The position numbers and the translations under genes are program-made. The notes below the pieces were generated by a model, which was not told the DNA's origin, made no database searches, and saw nothing but the letters and a program-made list of their open reading frames with translations. From Ulva prolifera (Eukaryota > Chlorophyta > Ulvophyceae > Ulvales > Ulvaceae), in contig CM041204.1 in NCBI GenBank assembly GCA_023078555.1, positions 2,634,430 through 2,698,429 on the forward strand: a DNA stretch of 64,000 nt. Reading direction: 5' to 3'. This document shows, in pieces, positions 38,101 to 47,448 of the stretch; within the stretch, counting starts at the first letter, position 1; each line of letters begins with the position of its first letter.

Positions 38101-41100
38101 CATGTGAATTGTGTCATACCTGCATAGGTCCAGTAAAAGCTGCAATGCAAGCGGTCAGTTGCGAATCTGCCAGTGCCGTCATTCTGCTGAGCATTCTTGT
38201 CTGCCATACAATAATACAGCGCCGCCCAAGATGCTATCGCGATCCACCTATTGAGGTAGGTTTGCTTCTCCAGATCACATGCCTCACCTCAGATTTCACA
38301 TGCACAGAAGTGGCTGCCACGGCCTAAGACAATGATGGATGAGTCCCAGGGCAGCCACCAAGGCACTTCCAGTGGCCGCAAACAGCAGTCAAAACCCATA
38401 CCAGGGCTGCATAGCTTCAGCATCAGCAGTAAGCTCCTGGATTTTTGCTGGCAGATCGTCGATCAGTTTCCGCTGCCGGTCCACATCCTCTAGACACTCT
38501 GGTTTCTGCATCAGCTGTGTCTGGAGGTCCTTGTACCGTCGTGCCACCGCGACCATTGCCTGCCGTGGCACTGTCTGCAGCACTTTCTGCAATGCTGCCA
38601 TAAGCTCGCGCTGCTTCGCCAGCAGCTTCTCTTTCACCGCAGTGTTTGAAACGAGGACGGTGCCAAAGTCCATCTGCATGTAGCAGCGCATGGAACCATT
38701 TCAATCTGCCTGGTCACAGCTGCTTATTACAGCCGAACTCGGAGCTAGGCAGCCCTGACGTGCTGCAAACGGGTTCTGCCATGCCTGGTCTACCAAAGTG
38801 TATCGTGGCAGTGTGCTGCATCACACATTCTGGACGTATGATATCCGGAGGTCCGGCTTCCTCAGTCCAACACCCTCTGACCGCATACTCCATCTCCATT
38901 TTTCCAGGCTCATCATTAGCGTAGCAGCCTCAGGAATGTAGCACCCGAAGTCTCTTGCCTCACCGGGGAACGCACACAGCCATGTCGCAGCAGCACACAC
39001 CTTCGCAGGGATGATCCTCTTCATCTTCGCCAGTAGCTCCTCCGCACGGTGGATCTCTCCATTCACGTCAGCCAGCGTCAGGTCCTCCCCGCGGGCGACC
39101 AGCTCCTTCACATAGGCGTCGTTGCTGCGCTCCAGCACCTCTGAAAACTGCGCAAACTGCCCCCGATACGCCTCGAGGAAGCCCACGACCCGGCTCCATG
39201 CACCATGCACGGCCTGCCGCGCCTCCACGACCTCCTCCTCCGCGGCCATCACCGACGACAGCTTCGGCTTGTGCGCCCAGTACAGCTTCGTCATGACCAG
39301 GGGCTCCAGCTGCGCTAGCCCCTGCGTCGCCGAGACGCCCCGCTGCATGAGCGACACGATCTGGTCCGGGATGATCGTGACGTCGTCTGACCACACCACC
39401 TGCTGCTCCTCTGAGAGCTGCAGCTCGAGGGAGAGCAGCGGCGCGACCGCAGCGCGGGGCCCTCGCGTGACTGCCACCTCGTCCGGCGCTGACACCGCGA
39501 CAGACACGTCGCAGGCGTCCAGCATGAACTGGCGGAATGTGCGGAGGGAGGCGAGGACGAGCGTGCGCAGGGCGTCCTCCATTGACAGCCGCACCGTCAT
39601 CAGCAGGCGCTTGAGCTTGCTGAACTCGTACGTCGAGTAGTTGCTCTCATGCGTGTTGAACCAGCCCTTGCCGACGCGGTCGAGCGCCGTCGAGATCGCG
39701 CGCTGCAGGTGCGGGACAAACGTGTCCTGGAGGTAGTTGCATGTGGCCTCGTTCATCGTGACCTGCATGTGTGCCGGTTCGGCATGATGCAATCCGCCAT
39801 TTGCAGCCGCGGACCACGATTGCAAGCCTACAGTTGCGTGGCGTTCTAGACAAGCGCACGTTGCTCTGGAGCAGACATTGACTACAGCAGTCAAAGATCC
39901 AGAGTCATATGTCGTTCCTGTGATTGCATTGGAAATCGACCAGAGCAAGATGCAGAATCTGACCCAACGATGTGTTACAATAGGCAAAAGTATGCAGGCG
40001 AATTAGCTCAGAGACAGACCTGGAGGAAATCGATGACGGGCATGGTCTTTGAGTTGGAGAGGTGGAACAAGCTGCGGTCCACTAGCCTCACGCACTCTTG
40101 ACGTGTGCGCACTAGAGCCAAGATGGCTTCCTGCTTTGTCAACAGGCTTGCAAATACGAATTGAGAAAAGCGTTCTGGAAAGTCATACTCAGCGATGGGC
40201 ACGGTGCCACAATGAGGCACTGGCCTGGGCTGCGCAGCCACAAACTCATCAGGTGGCTTCAGAGCAGCAAAACGGTCACTAGCTGGAGGTGCACTGTTGG
40301 AAGTGGTGCAGGCACCGCTGCTGCTTGCTTTCGACTGCAGCATGATGGAGTTGAATACTAGCTGGTTGAGCGTGCGTGCATAATCGATATTAATCTCGCT
40401 GATCAACATGGAAGTGTCCATCAGCTTCATCTGTGTCTTGAGAGCCTTGTTGTTCAAGGCGTAGTTCAGCATTCTGTTGATCTGCTCGACGCTCAGCTGT
40501 GGCACATCACCGTACGGCATACAGTCCACAAGAAGGCTGAGCCGCAGCACTCTCTCTGCGTCAGCACGGCCGCGGTACGCTGCGGCTAGACGCTGGGCGT
40601 ACTTTCTGGGGTCTTCAGCATCAAAGCATATGAAAATCCGGTGCAGCCATTCAGGTGTCTCAGGCTGACCGACAAAAGCTACCAGGTATGTGTTGTTCGG
40701 AGGATCAACATCATGTACTGTGGCATCGCGTAGGATGTGAGAAGGATTTCTGGGACCCGGGGTGACGATACGGGCCTTCGCAAAAGGCTGTCCGTTCAGT
40801 GGCACCCATTCAGCGTGGGTCCGGGACTCATACGACTCATCATCGAAGTGGTGGATGTCAACAGTCCCAGACAGCAGGGAAGCAGCATCGCTGCTGCCCA
40901 AACCCATGGATTGCAGCGACGAAAGCAAATCAAACTTTTTGTATGCTTTCCTTGTTCGCTGAATGATGACATCCCTCGGAGGCTCGCCTGGTGAATGGTT
41001 GTAAGCTGCCATGACCTTGGGGTCAACGTGGGGCATCCACACCGTAGACGGTATGAACGAACCAGGAGAGCCCAGGCTGGATTGCTGTGTGAGAACCTTG

Positions 41101-41146
41101 TTTTGGACTCCATTGTCGTCAGGCTGGGATCGCTTAGGTAATCGAG
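15074..41146 (-). CDS. DNAH1: Axonemal inner-arm dynein heavy chain, DNAH1 class (35 exons resolved)
   Basis: ATP-driven microtubule motor of the flagellar inner arm. Thirty-five exons, nearly all with phase-matched junctions, give about 4,130 codons, the usual size for single-headed inner-arm chains. Domain order is complete: N-terminal tail, linker, AAA1 ([10 protein letters not shown]), AAA2 (GGPMAGKS), AAA3 (GGTGTGKT), AAA4 ([10 protein letters not shown]), stalk with microtubule-binding tip, AAA5 ([10 protein letters not shown]), AAA6 and the C-terminal cap. The class call rests on the C-terminal [18 protein letters not shown], which from memory has LTRAG in DNAH1 where other axonemal chains carry SARRG, and on RPKEL nearby. 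The stop TAG is at 15074-15076. The start is unresolved: exon 40020-41146 begins at an acceptor (GTGCTTGCAG), so at least one 5' exon is missing from my model; a candidate open piece lies at 41188-41400. Transcription is divergent from SYS1. Details of each part are in the following entries. Confidence 0.92.
17030..17051. repeat. Homopolymer tract (22 nt, G on plus strand) abutting a dynein donor site
   Basis: G run on the plus strand, hence poly(C) in the dynein transcript. It overlaps donor bases +4 to +6 (GTGCCC) and fills about the first 25 bases of the intron after exon 17055-17294. Confidence 0.9.
20391..21641 (-). CDS. Dynein AAA5 exons
   Basis: Exons 21371-21641, 20951-21180 and 20391-20522. 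They hold [23 protein letters not shown] spliced to [20 protein letters not shown], then [19 protein letters not shown] and the junction [20 protein letters not shown], and [20 protein letters not shown]. The intron between the last two (20523-20950) contains two imperfect copies of a ~38-bp unit at about 20799-20875. Confidence 0.92.
20799..20875. repeat. Tandem duplication of ~38 bp in a dynein intron
   Basis: Two adjacent imperfect copies, each starting GGGGACAGCT, continuing CATGCAGTGGCC and ending GGCACCAGGC. Intronic, no coding role. Confidence 0.8.
21994..23469 (-). CDS. Dynein stalk and microtubule-binding domain exons
   Basis: Exons 23270-23469, 22788-23084, 22325-22561 and 21994-22128. 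Ascending coiled coil ([16 protein letters not shown], then Ala/Lys/Glu-rich), tip with [20 protein letters not shown] and [16 protein letters not shown], then [20 protein letters not shown] and [19 protein letters not shown], and the descending coil ending [14 protein letters not shown]. The join from AAA4 ([15 protein letters not shown]) skips a 400-bp intron. The donor after GGER appears to be GC (CGG|GCGTGC), because that gives the conserved GGER-VRWQNTV. Confidence 0.88.
23870..25379 (-). CDS. Dynein AAA4 exons
   Basis: Exons 25003-25379, 24478-24812 and 23870-24125. The P-loop [13 protein letters not shown] (about 25150-25190) has Arg in the Walker Lys position, as is usual at AAA4 of axonemal chains. 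[40 protein letters not shown] and [12 protein letters not shown] follow. The last exon carries VFIHQSV and [18 protein letters not shown], leading into the ascending stalk helix. Confidence 0.92.
25715..28000 (-). CDS. Dynein AAA3 exons
   Basis: Exons 27739-28000, 26948-27248, 26359-26655 and 25715-25937, all in phase. P-loop GGTGTGKT lies at about 27751-27777, Walker B-type [12 protein letters not shown] in the second exon, followed by [20 protein letters not shown]. The third holds [20 protein letters not shown] and [14 protein letters not shown]. The fourth holds [16 protein letters not shown] and FGDFMIP, which joins to [12 protein letters not shown] of AAA4. This site regulates AAA1 turnover in dyneins generally. 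Confidence 0.92.
28046..28095. repeat. Short tandem repeat, unit ~14 bp (TGACGCCATAGCTG)
   Basis: About three copies plus a degenerate one (CCATAGCT) in the dynein intron upstream of the AAA3 P-loop exon. Confidence 0.8.
28414..29969 (-). CDS. Dynein AAA2 exons
   Basis: Exons 29299-29969 and 28414-28974. The first opens with [20 protein letters not shown] and [11 protein letters not shown], the end of AAA1, and then [13 protein letters not shown]. The AAA2 P-loop at 29543-29566 reads GGPMAGKS; the Lys-Ser pair is kept but MA replaces the usual TG. The exon boundary falls inside the Walker B-like [20 protein letters not shown]. Downstream [15 protein letters not shown] and a linker into AAA3 are present. 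Confidence 0.92.
30381..31384 (-). CDS. Dynein AAA1 exons (main ATPase site)
   Basis: Exons 31113-31384 and 30381-30678, with the end of AAA1 in the next exon. Walker [11 protein letters not shown] lies at about 31235-31260 and is followed by [24 protein letters not shown]. Walker B is FDEFNRID, just after the splice that joins ...GLASSGAW to ACFDEFNR. Sensor-region [18 protein letters not shown] is intact. The donor of exon 30381-30678 is GC (AAG|GCAAGT): only this reading keeps SK-ILARKMV in phase. Confidence 0.93.
31679..37592 (-). CDS. Dynein linker (DHC_N2) exons
   Basis: Exons 37411-37592, 33987-34467, 33161-33646, 32606-32752 and 31679-32116, all in phase. The first ends ...[18 protein letters not shown] and [10 protein letters not shown], and joins across a 2.9-kb intron to [17 protein letters not shown], a canonical linker junction. 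Downstream are [54 protein letters not shown] and [18 protein letters not shown]. The linker swings to produce the power stroke. Confidence 0.88.
34468..37410 (-). other. Oversized dynein intron (2,943 bp) with transposon debris
   Basis: Donor GTGCGT at the right end, acceptor CCTACAG at the left; flanking exons join in phase as TNANK-WRNLQ. Other introns of this gene are about 90-400 bp. The insert holds an antisense LINE C-terminal relic (34640-34930), a weak copy of the dispersed ~40-bp repeat near 36394-36428, a GGTATATGGGTGATGCG-type duplication at 36500-36545, a 22-base direct repeat around 36709-36754, and an isolated TATATAAA at 37224-37231. Confidence 0.8.
34640..34930 (+). mobile_element. 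LINE-type retrotransposon 3' fragment (C-terminal ORF remnant plus tail)
   Basis: An open stretch ending with TGA near 34858 reads [15 protein letters not shown], then [19 protein letters not shown] and [15 protein letters not shown]. It is clearly related to the minus-strand remnant at 47449-47862 (FLNRLADVSAGAGAVSRRRF and LCRAVARQV). Its non-coding tail matches the relic at 5770-5851. The pattern is like the extreme C-terminus of reverse-transcriptase ORFs of algal/protist non-LTR elements; this is from memory, no search was run. It is 5'-truncated, as is usual for LINE insertions, and lies antisense in a dynein intron. Confidence 0.5.
37879..41146 (-). CDS. Dynein N-terminal tail exons
   Basis: Exons 40020-41146, about 38889-39762, 38402-38673 and 37879-38119. 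The first contains the segment typical of single-headed axonemal chains: [33 protein letters not shown], the [11 protein letters not shown] block, [17 protein letters not shown] and [15 protein letters not shown]. The second is helical and holds [20 protein letters not shown]. The donor of exon 2 is the one uncertain junction: GTATGC near 38883-38888 looks best but is out of phase with exon 3, and in-phase alternatives exist further on. The third and fourth exons form the last tail helices before the linker. Confidence 0.85.
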
Positions 41147-42056
41147 CTGCAAGCACAGCTGACTACAGCAATGGCAGCCTAATGCCTTCACACCTGGGCC
41201 ACAAGTGTCGCAATGCCATGGACAAAATGAGAGGGCCTAGTGACGTACCCTTGGGGCGATGACACGTTAGTGCTCCTGCCATAGTTTATCTGGGGAATGG
41301 CATGCTTGAAGGCGCTGTTGATGACACCATCGCTAGTTTGAAGCCACGCTAGGGCCCACGGAGCCCCAGATGCAGATCCGTACACCAAAGATGAGTCAAA
41401 TGTTATATAAACAGTTATTAAACGTGTTCTGAACGAGACAATATTTCACCTCTTCGCTGCGCGTCAGTCCGTGTCTCACTGCGACGCCTTGCACACGCTC
41501 AATGTCTTCAGCACACGCAATGGCAGGTGTGTTCCCATTTGTGTGTGCTCCATCAACGCTGGGATGGGAGTGCAGTTCTGGACTGGGACAGGATCAGTGC
41601 AGCAACCGGAGCAGTGATTGCTCTCGTCGCCACCAATGCTTCCCAGAGCGTTGCAACGCTTCCGTTAGCTGGGCATGTACAATGCCCGTGCCGAGCAAAA
41701 AAACTTATGTGCATTGTGTAGTGTTTCATGTACACTTTATGCGATACATTGAAAGCCGTCGTTCGAGGGGGTCGTGTACGTGCTGATCACTGGCCGTTTG
41801 TTATTTGTAGTTTGTCGGGACCAGAGCCTCTTGTGCGAACATGCTGATCAGCGATCATCCTGAAATTCGTTAGCCCTTTCTTCAACTGACGTATCAATGT
41901 AGCAGCCAAGCTGAAAGCGAGGGATGTTCTGAACAACACCCAGTATCGAAACGATAAGTGGCCATGTTCATCGGCAAGCAGGTGCTTCTCTCGTTTGAAA
42001 CTGTTTATTAATGTTTTTGCCAGTGATCTCTGTGTCGAAGTACTCAGGCTCCCTGC
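41147..42056. other. Divergent dynein/SYS1 upstream region
   Basis: Separates the dynein (leftward) from SYS1 (rightward). An in-frame minus-strand open piece at about 41188-41400 (SSLVYGSASGAPWALAW) may belong to a 5' dynein exon, but its splice phase does not fit my first exon. The rest shows no gene. Shared promoter elements would be expected here, but none can be named. Confidence 0.4.
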
Positions 42057-43224
42057 ATGGCAGTACGTAACGCCAGACGGTGTTCCTGGCAGGTGTGGGA
42101 CCCATGGCAGATCTGCAAGCAGATCGCGCTGCTCCAAGTCGCCTTCTACATTGGATTGTATCTGCTGGAGATTCTTTTGGTCGGTGTGATCTCTTCCTTG
42201 GGCTTGTGCAACCGAATTGATTTACACTGTGTGTACCCAGTCATGTTGCTTGACCAACCGGATTGCCTGAAGACAAACACCCTCAGCAGTGGGTGCTTCA
42301 GCTTGCAGCTTGAAATCATCAGCTGCATGAAAGTTCATGTCTGCTCAAAATTTGGCCTTGATGGCTGAAGCACCCCGTGCGTCCTTTGCCTGGGTATCTT
42401 GCACATGACACCAACACCATTATGCTGCAGCACCTTTCGCCGGTTCGATCTCTCCAGCAGCACTCTTCATATCTTCAAAGGTCGGATTTGCCACGTGGAC
42501 GCATATCATGCTATCCTTCGTATATCTCATCAATGCCGGCATCGCAGCAGTTGCACTGCGCATAGTCGTTGCTCGCGCAAAGAAGTGCTGGGACTTCGGG
42601 GCAACAATGTACATCGTCCATGGTGTGGCGACCGTGGCGTATGATGGCTTCCCTATCAACTGGCTGTGGTGGTCCATCTATGCCGCTTCCATGGTGGCGA
42701 CTATCCTTTTGGGGGAGTATCTGTGTGTGCAAATGGAAATGGCGGACATCCCCATCAACACAAGTGAGTACTACCCACTTCTCTGCTTGTGCCAGTAGTA
42801 TTGCTCCTTCGACTCTGAGTCGAACATGAGCTTGTACTGCTGATTATTGTCCTGTAATTTTTGACAAACAAAGGCAACCTTGCATGCATTGGAATTAAGC
42901 TGAAAGCACTGCCAAGGACACAGCAACGCAGTTCTGCAGGTGTTTTGCTTTTTTGTTCAACACTATCGCAGCATGCCGGATCACTGAGTCTGTCCAAAAG
43001 GAAGTGGTCAGTGGACGTCCAGCACGCTGCCAATTACTGCTGAGGAAGCACCAGCATACCATACAATGGCCTGCATTTCTCCAGGCGTTGTGATCTGATT
43101 TTGAGACCCGGAAGTGACTTGTGTCGGCCTTGCAGATCCTCGGGGCCGAAGGCGAGATGCTCATGAGCAGGACTTGGAAGCACAGCTTCCGTTGAAGACC
43201 GCACCTACCCCGGACTCGATCTAG
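42057..43224 (+). CDS. SYS1: SYS1 homologue, Golgi/TGN multi-pass membrane protein (3 exons)
   Basis: Proposed exons are 42057-42183, 42431-42763 and 43136-43224, phase-matched, giving about 182 aa (plant and animal SYS1 are about 150-160). Exon 1 contains VWDPWQICKQIALLQVAFY, the conserved N-terminal WDP motif and first membrane helix. Exon 2 holds three further helices with MLSFVYLINAGIAAVALRIV, AKKCWDFGATMYIVHGVATV, PINWLWWSIYAASMVATILL and GEYLCVQMEMADIPIN, matching the family's KxCLDF, xTWW and GEYLCxxxExxxIPxN pattern. Exon 3 is predicted only from phase and an acceptor (CCTTGCAG); it gives a charged tail ending PTPDSI then TAG. In animals and yeast SYS1 recruits the Arl-family GTPase ARFRP1/Arl3 to the trans-Golgi. 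The start at 42057 is tentative. Confidence 0.85.
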
Positions 43225-44450
43225 AGGCATCTAGACGTCCGGCCCTGGCCGCATTTTGAGTGTCACATGCAAGCGGACTGTTGCAGTTCAGGAGTGTGGC
43301 TGCTCTGCTCTTCTTCCTGGTCTGTGACAAGTGCGCCTGAGCCTTGGCGGTGCTGACACCACATCATGCAGGACCAGCTGATGGGCATCTGTATACAAGC
43401 TTTGGTGTCAGTAGAGTGTTGTTCAGATATGTCCTCGTCGCTGGCAAGGTCAAGATGTGAGTAGCTCATGCTATGGGCATCCAGTCTGTCTGAAGTAGCA
43501 CATCATAATCGTGTGTCGTGTTCAGATTGACATGCACCACAAGTCATGGCCATGCAGTGCCCTTGTTCAGAGGACTTAGCAGAGTAAAGTGGGTTGCCAA
43601 GCCTGATAGGTCCTTCAGGCTTCACAGTGAATTCTAACTCCAAAGGTCAGAGCTCCGGCTGCATGCTCGTGTGTACGTATGTGACGGAGCCGGCGGCAGG
43701 GTGTCTTGTCCCATAGCAATAGGCAACTTACGATCGTGTCATATCGGCATCACACTGGAGAGGCGGGGCGCATGTCACGTGCATGTCGAGCATGCATACT
43801 CGCACGGAACATGTTCACATGTGCCCTGTGATCAATCGTGGCTGAATATGGAGTACAATGAGTGTTGCGCAATGACAAACCCAAAGGTTCTACAATTCCT
43901 AAACTACCGATCCGTCAACCCAATTGCTGATTGGCAGCTGATGATTGGTCCAGTCAGAACAGTGGGCGGACACAGCACTACAAACTATCACAGCAGCGTC
44001 TACCCTACGCTCCTCCCCCGCCCACCCAAATTTTCACATTCATGTAGCATGGCGTCAGTTTCAGCACTGGCGTGCATGAACTCTTGTTCACTGCTGGATA
44101 TTCTTAAAGGGTTCAGCCTGTCCAGAACCTTGTGCGCACACATCAATAAGCAAGACATAGTGTTTGACAAAGCGTGGCGGCATGTCTACATTCCCCGTCA
44201 CGCACAGCCGAAACGATGCAGGAGAACTAAGATACTCTGTCTGTCCCATGCTTCTGAACTCGATATATCCATCAGTCCGACGATGAATGGGTCATTCCCA
44301 GGCCGAGCCGACGCATACCCGGGCCCTTTGGCTGTGTGGCTGTGTGGCTGTGTGGCTGTGTCCGGCGCGAGTGCTGCCGTTGCGTGGGTGTTTTGGTGTG
44401 AGCTTTGTGTGGCTTGCTGCGTGGTGTGCGGTTCCCCTGGTTCTTGCTTA

Positions 44451-44489
44451 CGGTGCTACCTGCCTCGCTTGCTTTGTCCTTGTAACACA
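44451..44489 (+). repeat. Dispersed ~40-bp repeat, copy
   Basis: Reads CGGTGCTACCTGCCTCGC, spacer, then TTTGTCCTTGTAACACAC. Its upstream flank shares GTTGCGTGGGTGT with the copy at 48188-48226, suggesting that a longer element is involved. Confidence 0.7.
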
Positions 44490-44836
44490 CATTGCTGGGG
44501 CGATGTGGTTTACCACCTCTGGTCACATTGCCGAGGCAGTCCTGGAGTGCACAGTGTGCACTGCACACTCGGCGCAATTGTGGGATCTTCAATGTGTGCA
44601 TTTGTGCGGAGAGGTGTCCACGGGGATGTAGAGCGGGATACCCGTGCGCTTAACGGCGTGTGCAAGAGGGTGACTGAAACATTTTGGCGTCACAGTGCAC
44701 TGCACCGCCAAAACATGTGGGTGCATGCCTGTATGTGCTACCTCGCATGACTTGTTGACCTAGGATCCTCCGGGGGCGGTTCCAGCAATGAACCGGCAGT
44801 TCATTGTTGGAACCGGGCAGTGCAGCTGCACATGGT

Positions 44837-44928
44837 CATGCGAGATCGCCACATGCGCAGTGGTCATGCGAGATCGCCACATGCGCAGTGGTCATGCGAG
44901 ATCGCCACATGCGCAGTGGTCATGCGAG
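44837..44928. repeat. 28-bp tandem repeat, about 3.3 copies
   Basis: Units begin at 44837, 44865, 44893 and 44921 (last partial). Each starts CATGCGAGAT, continues CGCCACATGC and ends GCAGTGGT. The full copies appear identical. There are no unique spacers, so it is not a CRISPR array. Confidence 0.9.
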
Positions 44929-45198
44929 CCACGAGCGAGAGGCCCCCGAGCGGGTGACGTGGCCACAGTGCAATGTGCACGACGCCAGGAAGCACGCGCA
45001 GCACAAAGGAACCATCGCACACAGCACACAGCGCACAGCACAGCACATCACAGATATGGCAGGTGACGCATATCAAGCACACGTGCAAGGTATGTGACCG
45101 GACTTGGCCGGGCCATCCACCGTGCATCAGCCATCCACAGCGCAGCAAGATACACAGTCAAACATGGCACACATGGTACCTAAGGATCAGTCAATGAC

Positions 45199-46263
45199 AT
45201 GCCGCAGGCCGTCATGAAGACCCGGCAGCAGATTCCCGGAATCGAAGGGCAAGTCGTGCCTTGTGCGCAAGCGGCGCGGAGCCTCGAGCGCGCTCACGAC
45301 CCGGCGCCAGCCTTCAGCAGGCAGATACATGCGTGCGATCATATGACATTGAGGGCCTCGAGGCGGTGCTCCCTCTGCAGGTGGTGCGCAAGAGCGTCCA
45401 TATGCACGTCTGCTGCGGAGGCGCAGCAGCTTACGTTGCCGCTGACGTCGAGCTCCTGCAGCCTCCCGGCGGCCGTGCCCGCTAGCGCGCGCTGCAGCCT
45501 GGACGATTCCCGCGGCTTCCAGAAACGCAGTTATCCCGAAATGTGCACGTGTAGCGCCGTCGTGGTGAAGGGAGAGGTGCATGAGGTGCGACAGCCGCGG
45601 CAGCATTGCTGCGAGGCGCTTCAGCCCGGCGCCCCCGAGGTCATTGCACCCTCCCGACACTCATCAATATTGACTGCAGCGCTGGCATTCTTGCTAGCAG
45701 CGCCATAACCGGAGTCACGTGTTCATCTCGCATGACGTTCGTCAGCGTTGCCATGAATTCTGCAGTAGGCAGACAGCAGAGCAGTGTTGTGCGCAACGAG
45801 AGGCACGGGGCTCCCAGCCGGACCGAATGGTGACGCTCTGCAGCGCTGTCACCTTGGTCTCTGCAGCCAACTGCAGTATCGACTCCGCACAGGCGCTGAG
45901 ACCTTCCCAGCCATACATGTCGATATCTAGCGCCCGCGGCGCCGTCGTCTGCATGATATCTGGCACGAGCGCATCCTCGTCACTATCACAAGAGGTCAAC
46001 TTGGCTGCGAGGGACGTCAGCCACGTGAGGTTGGAAAGCATCGACACCTGCGGCAGCGGCTCGAAGCCAACGCCGACGAGGTTGCCGAATGAGCAGTAGA
46101 TGACCAGCGGCACCGGTACCGCTGAGAGCTGCGTCAGCTTCCCGATTTTGTCCAGCAGTATGCCTGGAGCCTGGGTCTGGTTGTGGCTGATTATTATCAT
46201 CGAACTGAAGGCTCTCCTCACATTGGACTCAAGACTTGGACCATCGTGTCCGGGACTGAGCAT
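45199..46263 (-). pseudogene. Decayed leucine-rich-repeat protein gene
   Basis: LRR-like segments appear in order on the minus strand but in different frames. Frame 1 (46263-45742) has GKLTQLSAVPVPLVIYCSFG, MLSNLTWLTSLAAKLTSCDS and VTALQSVTIRSGWEP. After a shift near 45660 comes GCNDLGGAGLKRLAAMLPRL and LSHLMHLSLHHDG. After another near 45510, RLQRALAGTAAGRLQELDVS and LAHHLQREHRLEALNVI end in a stop. A further frame then gives YLPAEGWRRVVSALEAP. The spacing resembles ribonuclease-inhibitor-type LRRs. At least three frame breaks and no splice pattern that repairs them point to a pseudogene; what it once bound is unknown. Confidence 0.5.
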
Positions 46264-47448
46264 GATGGGGTTCCATCAACTCCTTTCTTCCAGGAATGAT
46301 CGAGCATCATCAATTACGTGTGCACAAAAAATTGGGAATACGTAGGTATACATTGTACATATATGCCAAAGATCATTCAATTTCGCACAGGGGCCAAAGT
46401 GGCTCTGCGTTGCATCGGCGCAGGTGAATGAACCGGCGCACAATGGGCAATAGACAAGGAGCGGTATCGATATGCGCGGCTCCAGTGGTACATTTCAGTA
46501 CGAGTGGACAGGTACACACAAGCTCTGCCCCATCCGCCGCCGGCGCCGCTGCAGTCTGTCCAGGCACAGGACAGACTGTCCTGTCTGTCCCCATATGGGG
46601 ATGGCCTGGACACCGTATCGTCCCTGGTGCGATGCGACACGGGCCGGCCGGCTGGGCTGCGTGGCGGTTTGCCAGGCTGGCAGGGTGCGCTGTGGGTCTT
46701 TGGGTGGGATGGGGTGGGGTTTGGGGCTGGGGCGGCCCCCGGCAGTCGGGCGGCGCGGACAGTTGGCCTCGGGCGGCACCTCATCGCGCGCGGCTCTGTT
46801 GTGCGGGGACAAGCGCTGTGGTGTGAGGTGCTGTGTTACAAAGGAAAAAGCCGGAGGAGCCAGCAGCACCGCCAGGACCAAGAGGGAGAGCACGCACAAC
46901 GCAACGCGCACGCAACAGGAGAGCAACAGCCAACGCCAAGGCACAACAAGCACCCACACACTCCCACACTCCCACACACTCCCACACGCACCCACCCTCA
47001 CATGTACCTCCACACGCACCCACCCCCAAACGCACCCACACACCGACACCCGACCCACGCACCCGCACGCGGCCCAGACCCCACCCCAACACACACAGCC
47101 ACATGCAAACATGCCACACGACCCCGCCGCCCGCGCGGCAGCGGCAGCCTCATGCGGCGGCCTGGCTGGCGCCCGCCCCATGTGGACGCCGCCGGGGGCC
47201 CCCAAGACCCCCACCCCAATGCCCCGAGCAGGCCAGCCCCGAGCGCCGGAACAACACATGTACACACGGGGGCGCCCCCATCCGCCGACCCACCCGGAAC
47301 AGAGCACGCCCGCGGCACACTGTGTCCAGGGGCTGGGGCACACGGCAGAAGCAGCACACGCTGCCCACGCTGCCCATCAGTGTGCCCCAGCCGCGGCCGA
47401 CGCCCGGCCCGCGAGAGAGCGGCGAGGACGCCGCGGGCGGCTCGCCGC
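46264..47448. other. GC-rich, CA/GT-rich low-complexity DNA, possibly LINE 3' tail
   Basis: Open in nearly every frame because of composition, so frames here are not evidence of genes. 46944-47105 is dominated by CACACTCCCA/CACCCACACG-like units on the plus strand. On the minus strand it lies directly downstream of the LINE ORF remnant ending at 47449, so it may be that element's 3' untranslated region. An ACACACAAGCT-TGCCCCATC block near 46515-46545 recurs next to the dispersed repeat at 48220-48250. Confidence 0.45.

Larger units (their letters stand above)
43225..45198. other. Repeat-containing intergenic region
   Basis: No confident gene, although a 359-codon frame is open at 43671-44750. 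Contents: CTGTGTGG tandem repeats at about 44329-44362, a dispersed ~40-bp repeat copy at 44451-44489, and a 28-bp tandem repeat at 44837-44928. Confidence 0.5.

Noticed and set aside
43671-44750. 359-codon open frame, plus strand
   Set aside because: No recognisable domain, crosses CTGTGTGG tandem repeats and a dispersed repeat copy, and composition changes along it; likely chance.
44837-44928. CRISPR-like array
   Set aside because: Repeats are directly adjacent with no unique spacers, in a eukaryotic genome.
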